Positions 25,892 to 35,028 of a stretch of 64,000 nucleotides of DNA are shown here, piece by piece. The position numbers and the translations under genes are program-made. The notes under the pieces were generated by a model. That model made no database searches and was not told the origin of the DNA. It was given only the letters and a program-made list of their open reading frames with translations. The stretch is from assembly GCF_010731695.1 (NCBI RefSeq), contig NZ_AP022586.1, positions 186,001 through 250,000 of the forward strand, written 5' to 3'. The stretch is from Mycolicibacterium litorale (GTDB lineage: Bacteria > Actinomycetota > Actinomycetes > Mycobacteriales > Mycobacteriaceae). Within the stretch, counting starts at the first letter, position 1, and every line of letters begins with the position of its first letter.

Positions 25892-26533
25892 ATGCAGCAG
25901 CGGGCGCGGCGGCCGGGTGGACGCACCGCGGCCGTGCGCACCGCCGTGCTGCGCGCCGCCGAGGACCTCCTCGTCGAGGGCGGGCTGCACGCACTGGAGT
26001 TGACGGCGGTGGCCGAGAAGGCCGGCGTCGGGAAGTCGACGGTGTACCGGCGGTGGTCGACCGTGCCGGTACTGGTCGCCGACGTGCTGCACGAGATGGC
26101 CGAACAGTCCGTGTCGCGGGCGCGGACCGGCACGTTGGACGGCGATCTGCGGGCGAACGCCCGCCTCGTGCGGCGCACGCTGATCGATCCCCGCCAGGGC
26201 AGGCTCTTCGGCGCCGTCATCGCCGCGGCGACTTACGACCCGCGGACGGCCGAGGCGCTCGAGCAGTTCTACGAACGCCGCGTCGCGGAGTGGTCGGGAT
26301 GCGTCACCGATGCGGTGGCCCGCGGTGAGGCGCCGGCGCGCACCGACGGCGCTGCGGTCATCCGGCATCTGTCCGCGCCGCTGTACCACCAGTTCCTCAC
26401 GACGACGACGCCGTTGAGCACGCGCGACGCCGACCGGACGGTGGCGGCCACCCTGGCCGCCGTCGCCGCCGGGGTGTTCGTCGTCAGCAAACGGAGAACG
26501 GGTGGTTCCCGTTCGTCCGACCTGGGTACCTAG
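25892..26533 (+). CDS. TetR-family transcriptional regulator
   Basis: 213 residues from ATG 25892; GTG 25883 and 25889 in the same frame are possible. The DNA-binding region covers about residues 10-60: TAAVRTAVLRAAEDLLVEGG, then LELTAVAEKAGVGKSTVYRRW, a textbook TetR helix-turn-helix. The C-terminal part (TetR_C_11-like; RLFGAVIAAATYDPRTAEALEQF) binds an unknown ligand. It is divergent from the aldo/keto reductase and next to a palindrome at 25860, so it likely controls that gene and itself. Confidence 0.88.
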   Translation: MQQRARRPGGRTAAVRTAVLRAAEDLLVEGGLHALELTAVAEKAGVGKSTVYRRWSTVPVLVADVLHEMAEQSVSRARTGTLDGDLRANARLVRRTLIDPRQGRLFGAVIAAATYDPRTAEALEQFYERRVAEWSGCVTDAVARGEAPARTDGAAVIRHLSAPLYHQFLTTTTPLSTRDADRTVAATLAAVAAGVFVVSKRRTGGSRSSDLGT

Positions 26534-26538
26534 GGACG

Positions 26539-27687
26539 GTGGAAAAGCTGCGGATCCTGGTCACCGGTGCCACCGGATATGTCGGATCGCGGCTGGTCAG
26601 CGCACTTGTCGACGTGGGTGCGGACGTGGTGGTGGCCAGCCGGAACCCCGCCCGGTTGCGCGCCTTCGGGTGGTATGACGATGTGACATGCGTCGCACTC
26701 GACGCGCAGCAACCCGAATCGGTGAAGCGGGCGCTGGCCGAGGCCGGGCACGTCGACGTCATCTACTACCTCGTCCACGCGATCGGGCAGCCCGACTTCC
26801 GGGACACCGACAACCGGGCCGCCACCAACGTCGCCGAGGCCGCACGAGACGCCGGCGTCGGGCGGATCGTCTACCTCGGCGGTTTCGTGCCCACCGACGA
26901 GACCCTCTCCGAACACCTCGCGGGCCGCGCCGAGGTCGCCGAGGCGCTGACCGTGCCGGGCGGACCCGATGTGGTGTGGCTGGGTGCGGCGATCATCATC
27001 GGCGCCGGATCCACGTCGTTCGAAATGCTGCGGTACGTGGGGGATCGATTCCTGGTGCTGCCGATGCCGAAGTGGGCCTCCAACCCGATCGACCCGATCA
27101 GCATCCGCGATGCGCTGCACTATCTGGTGGCCGCCGCCGACACCGAGAAGGTTCCCGCGGGCGCCTACGACATCCGCGGGCCCGAGACCACCACCTACGG
27201 CGAGCTGCTGCAGAAGTACGCGCGGCTGGCCGGCAGGCGGCGTGCACCGCTGCCGGTGCGCGGGATCGACACCACCGTGGTCTCGCAGCTGAGTGGTCTG
27301 GTGCTGCCGGTGCCCGGCGGTCTGGCCGGCGACCTCATCGAATCGCTGGATCACCCGATGACCGCCTCGAAGGACGGGCTGCAGGAGATCGTCGCCGATC
27401 CGCCGGGCGGTCTGACCGGGATCGACGACGCGATCAGGCGGTCGCTCTCACCGCAGCGGCCGCGTCCGGTCAACACGCTGGTCGACGTGCACCATCTCGC
27501 CGATACGGATCCGGACTGGGCCGGTGGTGACAACGAGCGCATCACCCGCCTGATCCGGCCGGTCACCCCGCCGCTGGCGCGGCCGGCGCTCGGACTGCTC
27601 GGCCTCGTTCCCGGACCGGTCGCGGCCGCCGTCCGCACCGGCCTGGACACCCTTGTCAACCTGGTACCGAAAGGGCATTCGGCATGA
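26539..27687 (+). CDS. NAD(P)-dependent epimerase/reductase (atypical SDR)
   Basis: 382 residues from GTG 26539, only 5 bases after the TetR stop. The Rossmann motif VTGATGYVGSRL is at about residues 8-19; IYYLVHAIGQPDF, NVAEAARDAGVGRIVYLGG and GAAIIIGAGSTSFEMLRY follow. These are typical of the NmrA/YbjT-like atypical SDR group, with a C-terminal membrane-proximal hydrophobic end (LGLLGLVPGPVAAAVRTGLD). Substrate unknown. It overlaps the CPBP protease gene by 4 bases. Confidence 0.8.
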   Translation: MEKLRILVTGATGYVGSRLVSALVDVGADVVVASRNPARLRAFGWYDDVTCVALDAQQPESVKRALAEAGHVDVIYYLVHAIGQPDFRDTDNRAATNVAEAARDAGVGRIVYLGGFVPTDETLSEHLAGRAEVAEALTVPGGPDVVWLGAAIIIGAGSTSFEMLRYVGDRFLVLPMPKWASNPIDPISIRDALHYLVAAADTEKVPAGAYDIRGPETTTYGELLQKYARLAGRRRAPLPVRGIDTTVVSQLSGLVLPVPGGLAGDLIESLDHPMTASKDGLQEIVADPPGGLTGIDDAIRRSLSPQRPRPVNTLVDVHHLADTDPDWAGGDNERITRLIRPVTPPLARPALGLLGLVPGPVAAAVRTGLDTLVNLVPKGHSA

Positions 27688-28445
27688 CCGAAACCCACCA
27701 GTCGTCACCGACGCCCGCGCCGTGCGACGATCGCACCGGCTTCCTGCAGGAGGCCCGCGCCGTCGTCACCAGCGTCGCCGCGCCTGCGGGTGAGTGGCCC
27801 GCGGTCATCCGCCGCAGGCGAATCATCGTCGCGATCTTCGTGGTGATCGGCTTCGGACTGCTCGGCTACTCGTTGTCGATTCCGCCGGGCGACACCGACT
27901 TCTACTGGTTCACCGCCGGACTCGCCGTCTGGTGGACGGCGGGCGCGTTCCTGTCCGGCCCACTTCACTTGGGCCGCATATGTTTCCGCATGCGCAACCA
28001 GAGGCCGGTGATCACCGGCACCGCCGTCGGTCTGGCGCTGGGCGGTGCGTTCCTGGTGGCCGGGCTGGTGGCCCGCGAGATCCCGCTGATGCGCGAGTAC
28101 GCCGTGCGCGTACTGGAACACGCCAACGTCGGTGCGCTGTGGTTGGTCGTCATCATCACCGTGGTCAACGGGCTCGCGGAGGAGCTGTTCTTCCGCGGCG
28201 CGCTGTACACCTCGCTGGGCAACCGGTGGAACGGGTGGTGGGCGGTGCTCTGGTCGACGGCGGTCTACGTCGTGGTGACCGGCGTGAGCACGCAGAATTT
28301 CATGCTGGCGATCGCGGCGATCGTGCTCGGCACGGTGTGCGCGCTGGAACGCCGCGCCACGGGGGGAGTGCTCGCACCCATGCTCACCCACTTCTTCTGG
28401 GGTCTGGTCATGGTGCTCGCACTGCCCCCGATCTTCGGCGTCTAG
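27684..28445 (+). CDS. CPBP-family intramembrane metalloprotease
   Basis: 253 residues with about six hydrophobic segments. The CPBP/Abi motifs are present: EELFFRGALYTSLGNRW (EExxxR), a second-motif region with FMLAIAAIVLGTV, and THFFWGLVM (His). Members include CAAX prenyl protease-like enzymes (Rce1) and bacteriocin self-immunity proteins. Here it overlaps the epimerase gene by 4 bases (operon), so a role in membrane protein processing is inferred but unproven. Confidence 0.85.
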   Translation: MTETHQSSPTPAPCDDRTGFLQEARAVVTSVAAPAGEWPAVIRRRRIIVAIFVVIGFGLLGYSLSIPPGDTDFYWFTAGLAVWWTAGAFLSGPLHLGRICFRMRNQRPVITGTAVGLALGGAFLVAGLVAREIPLMREYAVRVLEHANVGALWLVVIITVVNGLAEELFFRGALYTSLGNRWNGWWAVLWSTAVYVVVTGVSTQNFMLAIAAIVLGTVCALERRATGGVLAPMLTHFFWGLVMVLALPPIFGV

Positions 28446-29723
28446 CTAGCGCAGCGGGTGCGCCAGCTCGTCGCGGGGCATCCGGGCGGCTGTCACGGCG
28501 ATGGCCGCGAGCAGCACCGGGGCGACCCCGGCAACGGTGAAGATGGTCTCCATCGACACCACCTTCGACAGCGGGCCGACGATCGCGAACGACACCGGCA
28601 TGAACGCCAGTGACACGAAGAAGTCCAGGCTGGACACCCGGCCGAGCATCTCGGTCGGCACGCGCCGCTGCAGCAGCGTGCCCCAGATGACCATGCCCGC
28701 ACCGTCGGTCACGCCGACGACAAACGTGGCGGCGGCCATCACCGGGAACGACGATGTCGTCCCGACGACGATGAGCGGGATCGACCCCGCCCCCCACATC
28801 GTCATCATGACGGTGAGGTAGCGCCGCGGCATGCGTATCGACGACACGGCGAGCGCGCCGAGCGCACTGCCCACGCCGAAGACCGCGAGGACGAACCCGT
28901 AGGTGCGCGCGCCGTCCTCGAAACGTTGCTGGGCGATGAACGGCAGCAGCACCTCGATCGGGCCCAGCACCACGAGCACGAACATGCTGGCGAACAGGAG
29001 CGTCGACAGCAGCCACGGGGTGCGGAGCATGAAGCGGAAACCGTCGCGGAGGTCGTGCAGGACGCGAGCCCGGGCGGTCGGCTGGGGCGCGGCGTCCGCC
29101 GGGCGCGTCGCGACCAGCAGGAGCAGTCCGAGGCCGAACAGGACGGCGACGACGGCCGCACCGATCGACGGCAGCGTCGCGCCGACCAGCATGCCTGCCA
29201 CCGCGGGGCCGACCGACCGCTGGAACACCGGCCGCACCACGCCCTCGACGCCGTTGGCGGCGAGGAGCTGTTCGGGCGGCAGGATGCGGGGCAGGATCGC
29301 GCTGTAGGCGGGGAAGAAGAACGCCGCGGCGACGCCCAGGATGGCCGCGGCCACCGCGAGGTGCCAGATGGCAAGCGCGCCAATGAATCCGAGAACGGTC
29401 ACCGTGGTGACGGTCAGCAGGTTCACCGCTTCGACGGCGATGATGATCGCGCGCTGACTGATCCGGTCGGCGGCGATGCCGCCGACGAGGACGAACGCGA
29501 CCAGCCCGGCCCCCATGCAGGTGGCCACCAGGGACAGCGCCGCGGGGTCGTTCTCGAGCGCGATGACCTGCAGGGCCATCACGACGGTCCACATGCCTTC
29601 GGCGAAGATCGACAGTGAGACCGCCGCCATCAACAGGCGGTACTCGCGGGAGGCGAACGGTGCGAGTACGCGCCATCGACCGGTGCCGGGCACCGGTTTC
29701 GTCTCGAGGCTGGAGGTACTCAC
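28446..29723 (-). CDS. MFS transporter (EntS/MFS_3-like)
   Basis: 425 residues, 12 predicted membrane segments. GGIAADRISQR is the loop 2-3 signature (GxxxDRxxxR), and LLMAAVSLSIFAEGMWTVV and FFFPAYSAILPRILP match the MFS_3 family of exporters (EntS-like; also multidrug or siderophore efflux). Substrate unknown. It begins at an ATG and its stop directly follows the CPBP gene stop on the opposite strand (convergent, adjacent). Confidence 0.85.
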   Translation of the reverse strand: MSTSSLETKPVPGTGRWRVLAPFASREYRLLMAAVSLSIFAEGMWTVVMALQVIALENDPAALSLVATCMGAGLVAFVLVGGIAADRISQRAIIIAVEAVNLLTVTTVTVLGFIGALAIWHLAVAAAILGVAAAFFFPAYSAILPRILPPEQLLAANGVEGVVRPVFQRSVGPAVAGMLVGATLPSIGAAVVAVLFGLGLLLLVATRPADAAPQPTARARVLHDLRDGFRFMLRTPWLLSTLLFASMFVLVVLGPIEVLLPFIAQQRFEDGARTYGFVLAVFGVGSALGALAVSSIRMPRRYLTVMMTMWGAGSIPLIVVGTTSSFPVMAAATFVVGVTDGAGMVIWGTLLQRRVPTEMLGRVSSLDFFVSLAFMPVSFAIVGPLSKVVSMETIFTVAGVAPVLLAAIAVTAARMPRDELAHPLR

Positions 29724-29771
29724 CCCACGATGGTGGTCGACGGACTGGGCGGCAGTCCAACGATTTTCGGC

Positions 29772-30116
29772 TCAGAAGAGGTCGTCGAGTGACGGCAGCC
29801 GGCCGGCGAGTTTGGTGATCGCCCACTGGTTGAGTGAGACACCCTGTTCGGCCGCCTCCGCCGAGAGCCGGCCGTGCAGATCAGGGGAAGCGCGGACGAC
29901 GAACGTGCCGCTGTAGTGCCTGTCGGTGAGGGAGGGCGGAGGTTTCAGGCCGTTGGCGATGCGGTCGGCCATCTCATCGGTGATCTCCCGCTCGAGGGTC
30001 TCGATCGCCTGCGCGGCGGTGGGTCCGCGCTTGAGCCAGCCCGAGAACTCCAGGCACCGAGCTTCGTATTCGCCGTACTGCGGTGACCATTCGGCGCGAT
30101 AGGTGTAGGAGGGCAT
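29772..30116 (-). CDS. HicB-family antitoxin-like protein, orphan
   Basis: 114 residues. The N-terminal half (SYTYRAEWSPQYGEYEARCLEFSGW, then GPTAAQAIETLE) is the HicB RNase-H-like fold. The C-terminal half (TFVVRASPDLHGRLSAEAAEQGVSLNQWAITKLA) is a ribbon-helix-helix DNA-binding domain. Type II antitoxins of this family pair with a HicA mRNA interferase, but no HicA-like frame is adjacent, so this is a solitary regulator or a remnant. It lies between the MFS exporter and echA on the minus strand. Confidence 0.8.
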   Translation of the reverse strand: MPSYTYRAEWSPQYGEYEARCLEFSGWLKRGPTAAQAIETLEREITDEMADRIANGLKPPPSLTDRHYSGTFVVRASPDLHGRLSAEAAEQGVSLNQWAITKLAGRLPSLDDLF

Positions 30117-30185
30117 GGCGTGATTGTGGCGCGGGGGTGTGACACGGCCAGCGGTCCTTACCGCCCGGAAAAGAGCGCCCGGCAC

Positions 30186-31016
30186 TCAGTGGTCGGTGAA
30201 CGACGCCGCGCGCCGCTCCTGGAACGCCCGGGTGCCCTCGCGGAAATCGTGCGACGCCAGCAGCGCCAACTGCCCTTCGCTCTCGCGCCCCAGCGCACCC
30301 TCGAGTTCGGTCAGCGTCGCCGCATTGATCGCCTGCTTCGTCTTCCGAAGTGCCACTGCGGGACCGGATTTCAGCGCAGCCAGCACCTCGTCCACCTCCG
30401 CGTCGAACGCGTCCGCGGGGTGCACCGCGGTGACCAGCCCCCAGTCATACGCCTCGGCCGCAGAGATCCGCTCCGCCAGCAGCGCCATCCGCATGGCCCG
30501 GATCCGCCCCACCGCCGCCGCGAACAGCGCCGACGCACCACCGTCGGGCATCAATCCGATCTTCGTGAAGGCGAGCATGAAAAACGCCTTCTCCGAGGCC
30601 AATACGACATCCGAGGCCAATGCGAGCGAAGCGCCCACCCCCGCCGCCGGCCCCTGGACCACCGCCACCACCGGCACGGGCGCCGCGACGATCGCCCGCA
30701 CCGCGCGGTTGGCCGCATCCAGCACGGCGTTCAGACCGATCTCCGACTTCTTCGCCTGATCCTCTTCGCTGATGCCCGCCCCGGAACTGAACCCGCGCCC
30801 CGCACCGCCAAGCCGCACCACCTTCACCGCGGGATCGCCGCCCGCCTGCTCGAGCGCGTCTGCGATCCCGTTGAGCATGTCGGCGGTCAGCGAGTTCAGG
30901 CTGTCGGGCCGATTCAACGTCACCGACAGCACCCCGTCGTCGAGTGCGACGATGAGGTCGTCAATGCTCACATACGTGCCGGTGTCGGTGCCTGTCTCGG
31001 AGTCGGTGGTCGTCAT
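30186..31016 (-). CDS. enoyl-CoA hydratase/isomerase (EchA)
   Basis: 276 residues from ATG 31016. Crotonase motifs: LNRPDSLNSLTADML, GGAGRGFSSGAGIS (first oxyanion site) and GPAAGVGASLALASDV (second). The usual catalytic Glu positions are not obvious (GVGAS and GLMPDGG), so it may act as an isomerase or other crotonase-superfamily enzyme. Divergent from mcr, as echA10/echA11 are from mcr in M. tuberculosis (from memory), with a promoter region of about 100 bases. Confidence 0.9.
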   Translation of the reverse strand: MTTTDSETGTDTGTYVSIDDLIVALDDGVLSVTLNRPDSLNSLTADMLNGIADALEQAGGDPAVKVVRLGGAGRGFSSGAGISEEDQAKKSEIGLNAVLDAANRAVRAIVAAPVPVVAVVQGPAAGVGASLALASDVVLASEKAFFMLAFTKIGLMPDGGASALFAAAVGRIRAMRMALLAERISAAEAYDWGLVTAVHPADAFDAEVDEVLAALKSGPAVALRKTKQAINAATLTELEGALGRESEGQLALLASHDFREGTRAFQERRAASFTDH

Positions 31017-31065
31017 GGCTACACCTTCGCATGAGTGGGCTATGGCCCGTGGCCGGTCGAGAAGG

Positions 31066-31080
31066 TTATATAAGTAAGCT
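31066..31080 (+). promoter_or_regulatory. AT-rich promoter core between echA and mcr
   Basis: TTATATAAGTAAGCT in a GC-rich divergent region includes TAAGCT (TANNNT, 31075-31080), about 35 bases before the mcr ATG. Likely the mcr -10 region; no clear -35 was identified. Confidence 0.4.
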
Positions 31081-31115
31081 ATGTCGCGGTCAACTACTCC
31101 GAAGGGGCGGTAGAA

Positions 31116-32207
31116 ATGGCGGGACCACTGCAGGGACTGCGTGTCGTGGAATTGGCCGGTATCGGCCCCGGTCCGCACGCGGCGATGATCCTGGGAGATC
31201 TGGGTGCGGACGTCGTCCGCATCGAACGGCCCGGAAAGGGCCCGGGCATCCCGACCAAAGGCCGTGACCAGCTGCTGCGCAACCGGCGCTCGGTCGGCGC
31301 GAACCTCAAGACCGACGAAGGCCGTGAACTCGTCCTGCGGTTGATCGCCAAGGCCGACGTGCTCATCGAGGGCTTCCGCCCCGGCGTCACCGAGCGGCTC
31401 GGCCTCGGACCCGAAGACTGCGCGAAGGTCAACGAACGGCTGATCTACGGGCGCATGACCGGCTGGGGGCAGACCGGCCCGCGCAGCCAGCAGGCCGGCC
31501 ACGACATCAACTACATCTCGCTCAATGGTGTGCTGCACGCCGTCGGCCGCGCCGGCGAACGCCCCGTGCCGCCGCTCAACCTCGCGGGCGACTTCGGCGG
31601 CGGATCGATGTTCCTGCTCGTCGGCATCCTGTCCGCCCTGTGGGAGCGCGAACGCTCCGGCAAGGGTCAGGTCGTCGACGCCGCGATGGTCGACGGGTCC
31701 AGCGTGCTGGCGCAGATGATGTGGGCCTTCCGCGCGATGGGCATGTGGTCCGACGAGCGCGGGATCAACATGCTCGACACCGGCGCCCCCTACTACGACA
31801 CCTACGAGACCGCCGACGGCCGCTACGTCGCCGTCGGCGCGATCGAACCGCAGTTCTACGCCGAGATGCTCGACAAGCTCGGCCTCGACCCCGCCGAGCT
31901 GCCCGATCAGAACGACATGAGCCGGTGGCCCGAACTCCGTGACCGCCTCACCGCCGCGTTCGCCGAACACGACCGCGACCACTGGACGAAGGTCTTCGCC
32001 GGCAGCGACGCCTGCGTCACCCCGGTGCTGTCCTTCGGTGAGGTGGAGAGCGAACCGCACAACACCGAACGCGACACCTTCTATCGCGAAGGCGACTACC
32101 TCTTCCCGGCACCCGCACCCCGGTTCTCCCGGACGGTGCCGTCGACACCCCACCCGCCCGGCGTGCCCGGTGCGGACACCGAAGCAGTCCTCAACGACTG
32201 GGTTTGA
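31116..32207 (+). CDS. mcr: alpha-methylacyl-CoA racemase
   Basis: 363 residues, class III CoA-transferase (CaiB/BaiF) fold. Begins [20 protein letters not shown]. The catalytic His, Asp and Glu of the characterised M. tuberculosis enzyme (126, 156, 241) are all present at 129, 159 and 244, a constant offset of 3. It interconverts (2R)- and (2S)-2-methylacyl-CoA, needed for branched-chain and sterol side-chain beta-oxidation. First gene of an operon with an SDR and a nitronate-monooxygenase-like gene. Confidence 0.93.
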   Translation: MAGPLQGLRVVELAGIGPGPHAAMILGDLGADVVRIERPGKGPGIPTKGRDQLLRNRRSVGANLKTDEGRELVLRLIAKADVLIEGFRPGVTERLGLGPEDCAKVNERLIYGRMTGWGQTGPRSQQAGHDINYISLNGVLHAVGRAGERPVPPLNLAGDFGGGSMFLLVGILSALWERERSGKGQVVDAAMVDGSSVLAQMMWAFRAMGMWSDERGINMLDTGAPYYDTYETADGRYVAVGAIEPQFYAEMLDKLGLDPAELPDQNDMSRWPELRDRLTAAFAEHDRDHWTKVFAGSDACVTPVLSFGEVESEPHNTERDTFYREGDYLFPAPAPRFSRTVPSTPHPPGVPGADTEAVLNDWV

Positions 32208-32260
32208 TCTCGAGGTCTGATTCGAACGGTCGACCTCAACCAACAGAAAGGTATGTGCGA

Positions 32261-34008
<1,748 letters not shown>

Positions 34009-34042
34009 CACGGTTCAATCAGTTGACCGCGCAAGGGGCAGC

Positions 34043-34086
34043 AAACAGCTGACGAACACGCGCGAAACAGCTGACGAACACGCGCG
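34043..34086. repeat. tandem duplication of a 22-bp unit
   Basis: Positions 34043-34064 and 34065-34086 are identical 22-bp copies placed head to tail (each starts AAACAGCTGACG). The end of the second copy is the left arm of the hairpin at 34077-34106, so the first copy carries a spare partial arm. Confidence 0.9.
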
Positions 34087-34106
34087 CCCGCACGGGCGCG
34101 CGTGTT
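34077..34106. terminator. hairpin terminator, probably bidirectional
   Basis: 14-bp perfect stem (34077-34090 with 34093-34106), very GC-rich, with a 2-nt spacer. It sits downstream of the nitronate monooxygenase gene and starts at the stop codon of the small minus-strand frame at 34106. No U-run. Confidence 0.65.
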
Positions 34107-34237
34107 CACCCCGCTTGGGCGAGCGGGGTCCAGTCGTCGAGCTGCTCGGAGGTGTCGCCCTCTACCAGGAAATCACCGTGGTAGAGCGCCTCGAAATCAA
34201 CCTTGATGACATCGGCACTGGTGTCGTCGATCCACAT
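34106..34237 (-). CDS. candidate small acidic protein (43 aa)
   Basis: ATG at 34237, 43 codons, TGA at 34106. The peptide (MWIDDTSADVIKVDFEALYHG...DDWTPLAQAG) is acidic, with no low complexity. TACGCT, a TANNNT -10 box, ends 7 nt before the ATG on this strand, so a leaderless mRNA is plausible; two TGAGTCAC copies 22 bases apart lie just upstream, and a hairpin starts at its stop codon. No family recognised. Complete promoter-gene-terminator layout, but too short to be sure. Confidence 0.35.
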   Translation of the reverse strand: MWIDDTSADVIKVDFEALYHGDFLVEGDTSEQLDDWTPLAQAG

Positions 34238-34250
34238 GACACTGAGCGTA

Positions 34251-34280
34251 TGAGTCACCATTAAGGAATCTTTGAGTCAC
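34251..34280. promoter_or_regulatory. direct repeat TGAGTCAC x2, 22-bp period
   Basis: TGAGTCAC at 34251-34258 and 34273-34280, exactly two helical turns apart, lying just upstream (minus strand) of the candidate small gene. Possible operator for a factor that binds direct repeats. Confidence 0.4.
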
Positions 34281-34320
34281 GATTCGGAAAATGGTGGCAA
34301 TACTACTTTTGGGTAGGTTT

Positions 34321-34863
34321 CTAGCCAGTAGGTGACGTGAGGTGGATGGGGTTCGTCCCGTTCAATGCGATCCACGTCACCACCGCGGCCGCGATCGCGA
34401 TGCCCAGCAGCACCGCGGCGGTCCGCGTCGACCAGCGGATCCGAGCCAGCCGGGCGTCGACGGAGTACGCGCCCGCGCCGGTGAACAGCAGCGCCGTCGC
34501 CCCGAACGCCACCAGGAACGGCACGTTGAACGGCTCCGACCAGAACGCCGCACCCGACACGTTGACCGCCCAGGCGTCGATCATCGCCGCGATCACCGCG
34601 ACCGCCGCGAGCGGTGTGAGCACACCGAGCAGCAGCCCGATGCCGCCGAGCGTCTCGGCCGCCGTGACCATGAACGCCGCGAGCTTCGGGGCCCGCCAAC
34701 CGCCCGACTCCATGAAGCCGGCGACGGTGGTGAAGTCGAAGGCCTTGATCAGGCCCGCCTGCAGCATCGTCGCGCCGACACCGAGACGCAGGACGAGCAG
34801 GCCGATGTCGGTCCCGGTGCGCACCGGGGTGGTGACGGCGGGGTTCACGTCTGTGCTGGTCAT
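34321..34863 (-). CDS. DoxX family membrane protein (second)
   Basis: 180 residues from ATG 34863. Four hydrophobic segments: GLLVLRLGVGATMLQAGLIKAF, MVTAAETLGGIGLLLGVLTP, VAVIAAMIDAWAVN and AVLLGIAIAAAVVTWIALN. AGLIKAFDF corresponds to the conserved Gly-x-x-Lys-x-x-x-F of DoxX proteins. Role unknown; often associated with redox stress. Divergent from the MmpL gene across 165 bases. Confidence 0.8.
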   Translation of the reverse strand: MTSTDVNPAVTTPVRTGTDIGLLVLRLGVGATMLQAGLIKAFDFTTVAGFMESGGWRAPKLAAFMVTAAETLGGIGLLLGVLTPLAAVAVIAAMIDAWAVNVSGAAFWSEPFNVPFLVAFGATALLFTGAGAYSVDARLARIRWSTRTAAVLLGIAIAAAVVTWIALNGTNPIHLTSPTG

Positions 34864-35028
34864 GGAGTCCGAACCTCTTCTGTGAATGACCTGGGAGCTC
34901 TTCCCATCATCGTTCAGACCCATCGGCCGACGACTTCTCATCGCGAAAATCGCCGTCACGACTTTGAAAGATTCGGCAACCGCTTGCGTGGTTACAAGTA
35001 GCGAATCGGTCGGGGAGAGGACGCGGAC

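Noticed and set aside
25325..26389. Minus-strand frame across the TetR gene joined to the aldo/keto reductase start
   Set aside because: Only its part after 25810 is real reductase sequence, up to the frameshift; the rest is antisense to TetR.
29772..31016. HicBA toxin-antitoxin pair
   Set aside because: Only the HicB-like gene is present; neighbours are an MFS exporter and a crotonase, with no HicA-like frame.
31017..32243. Long upstream extension of echA on the minus strand
   Set aside because: It runs antisense to mcr, whose catalytic residues are intact; ATG 31016 begins the crotonase domain.
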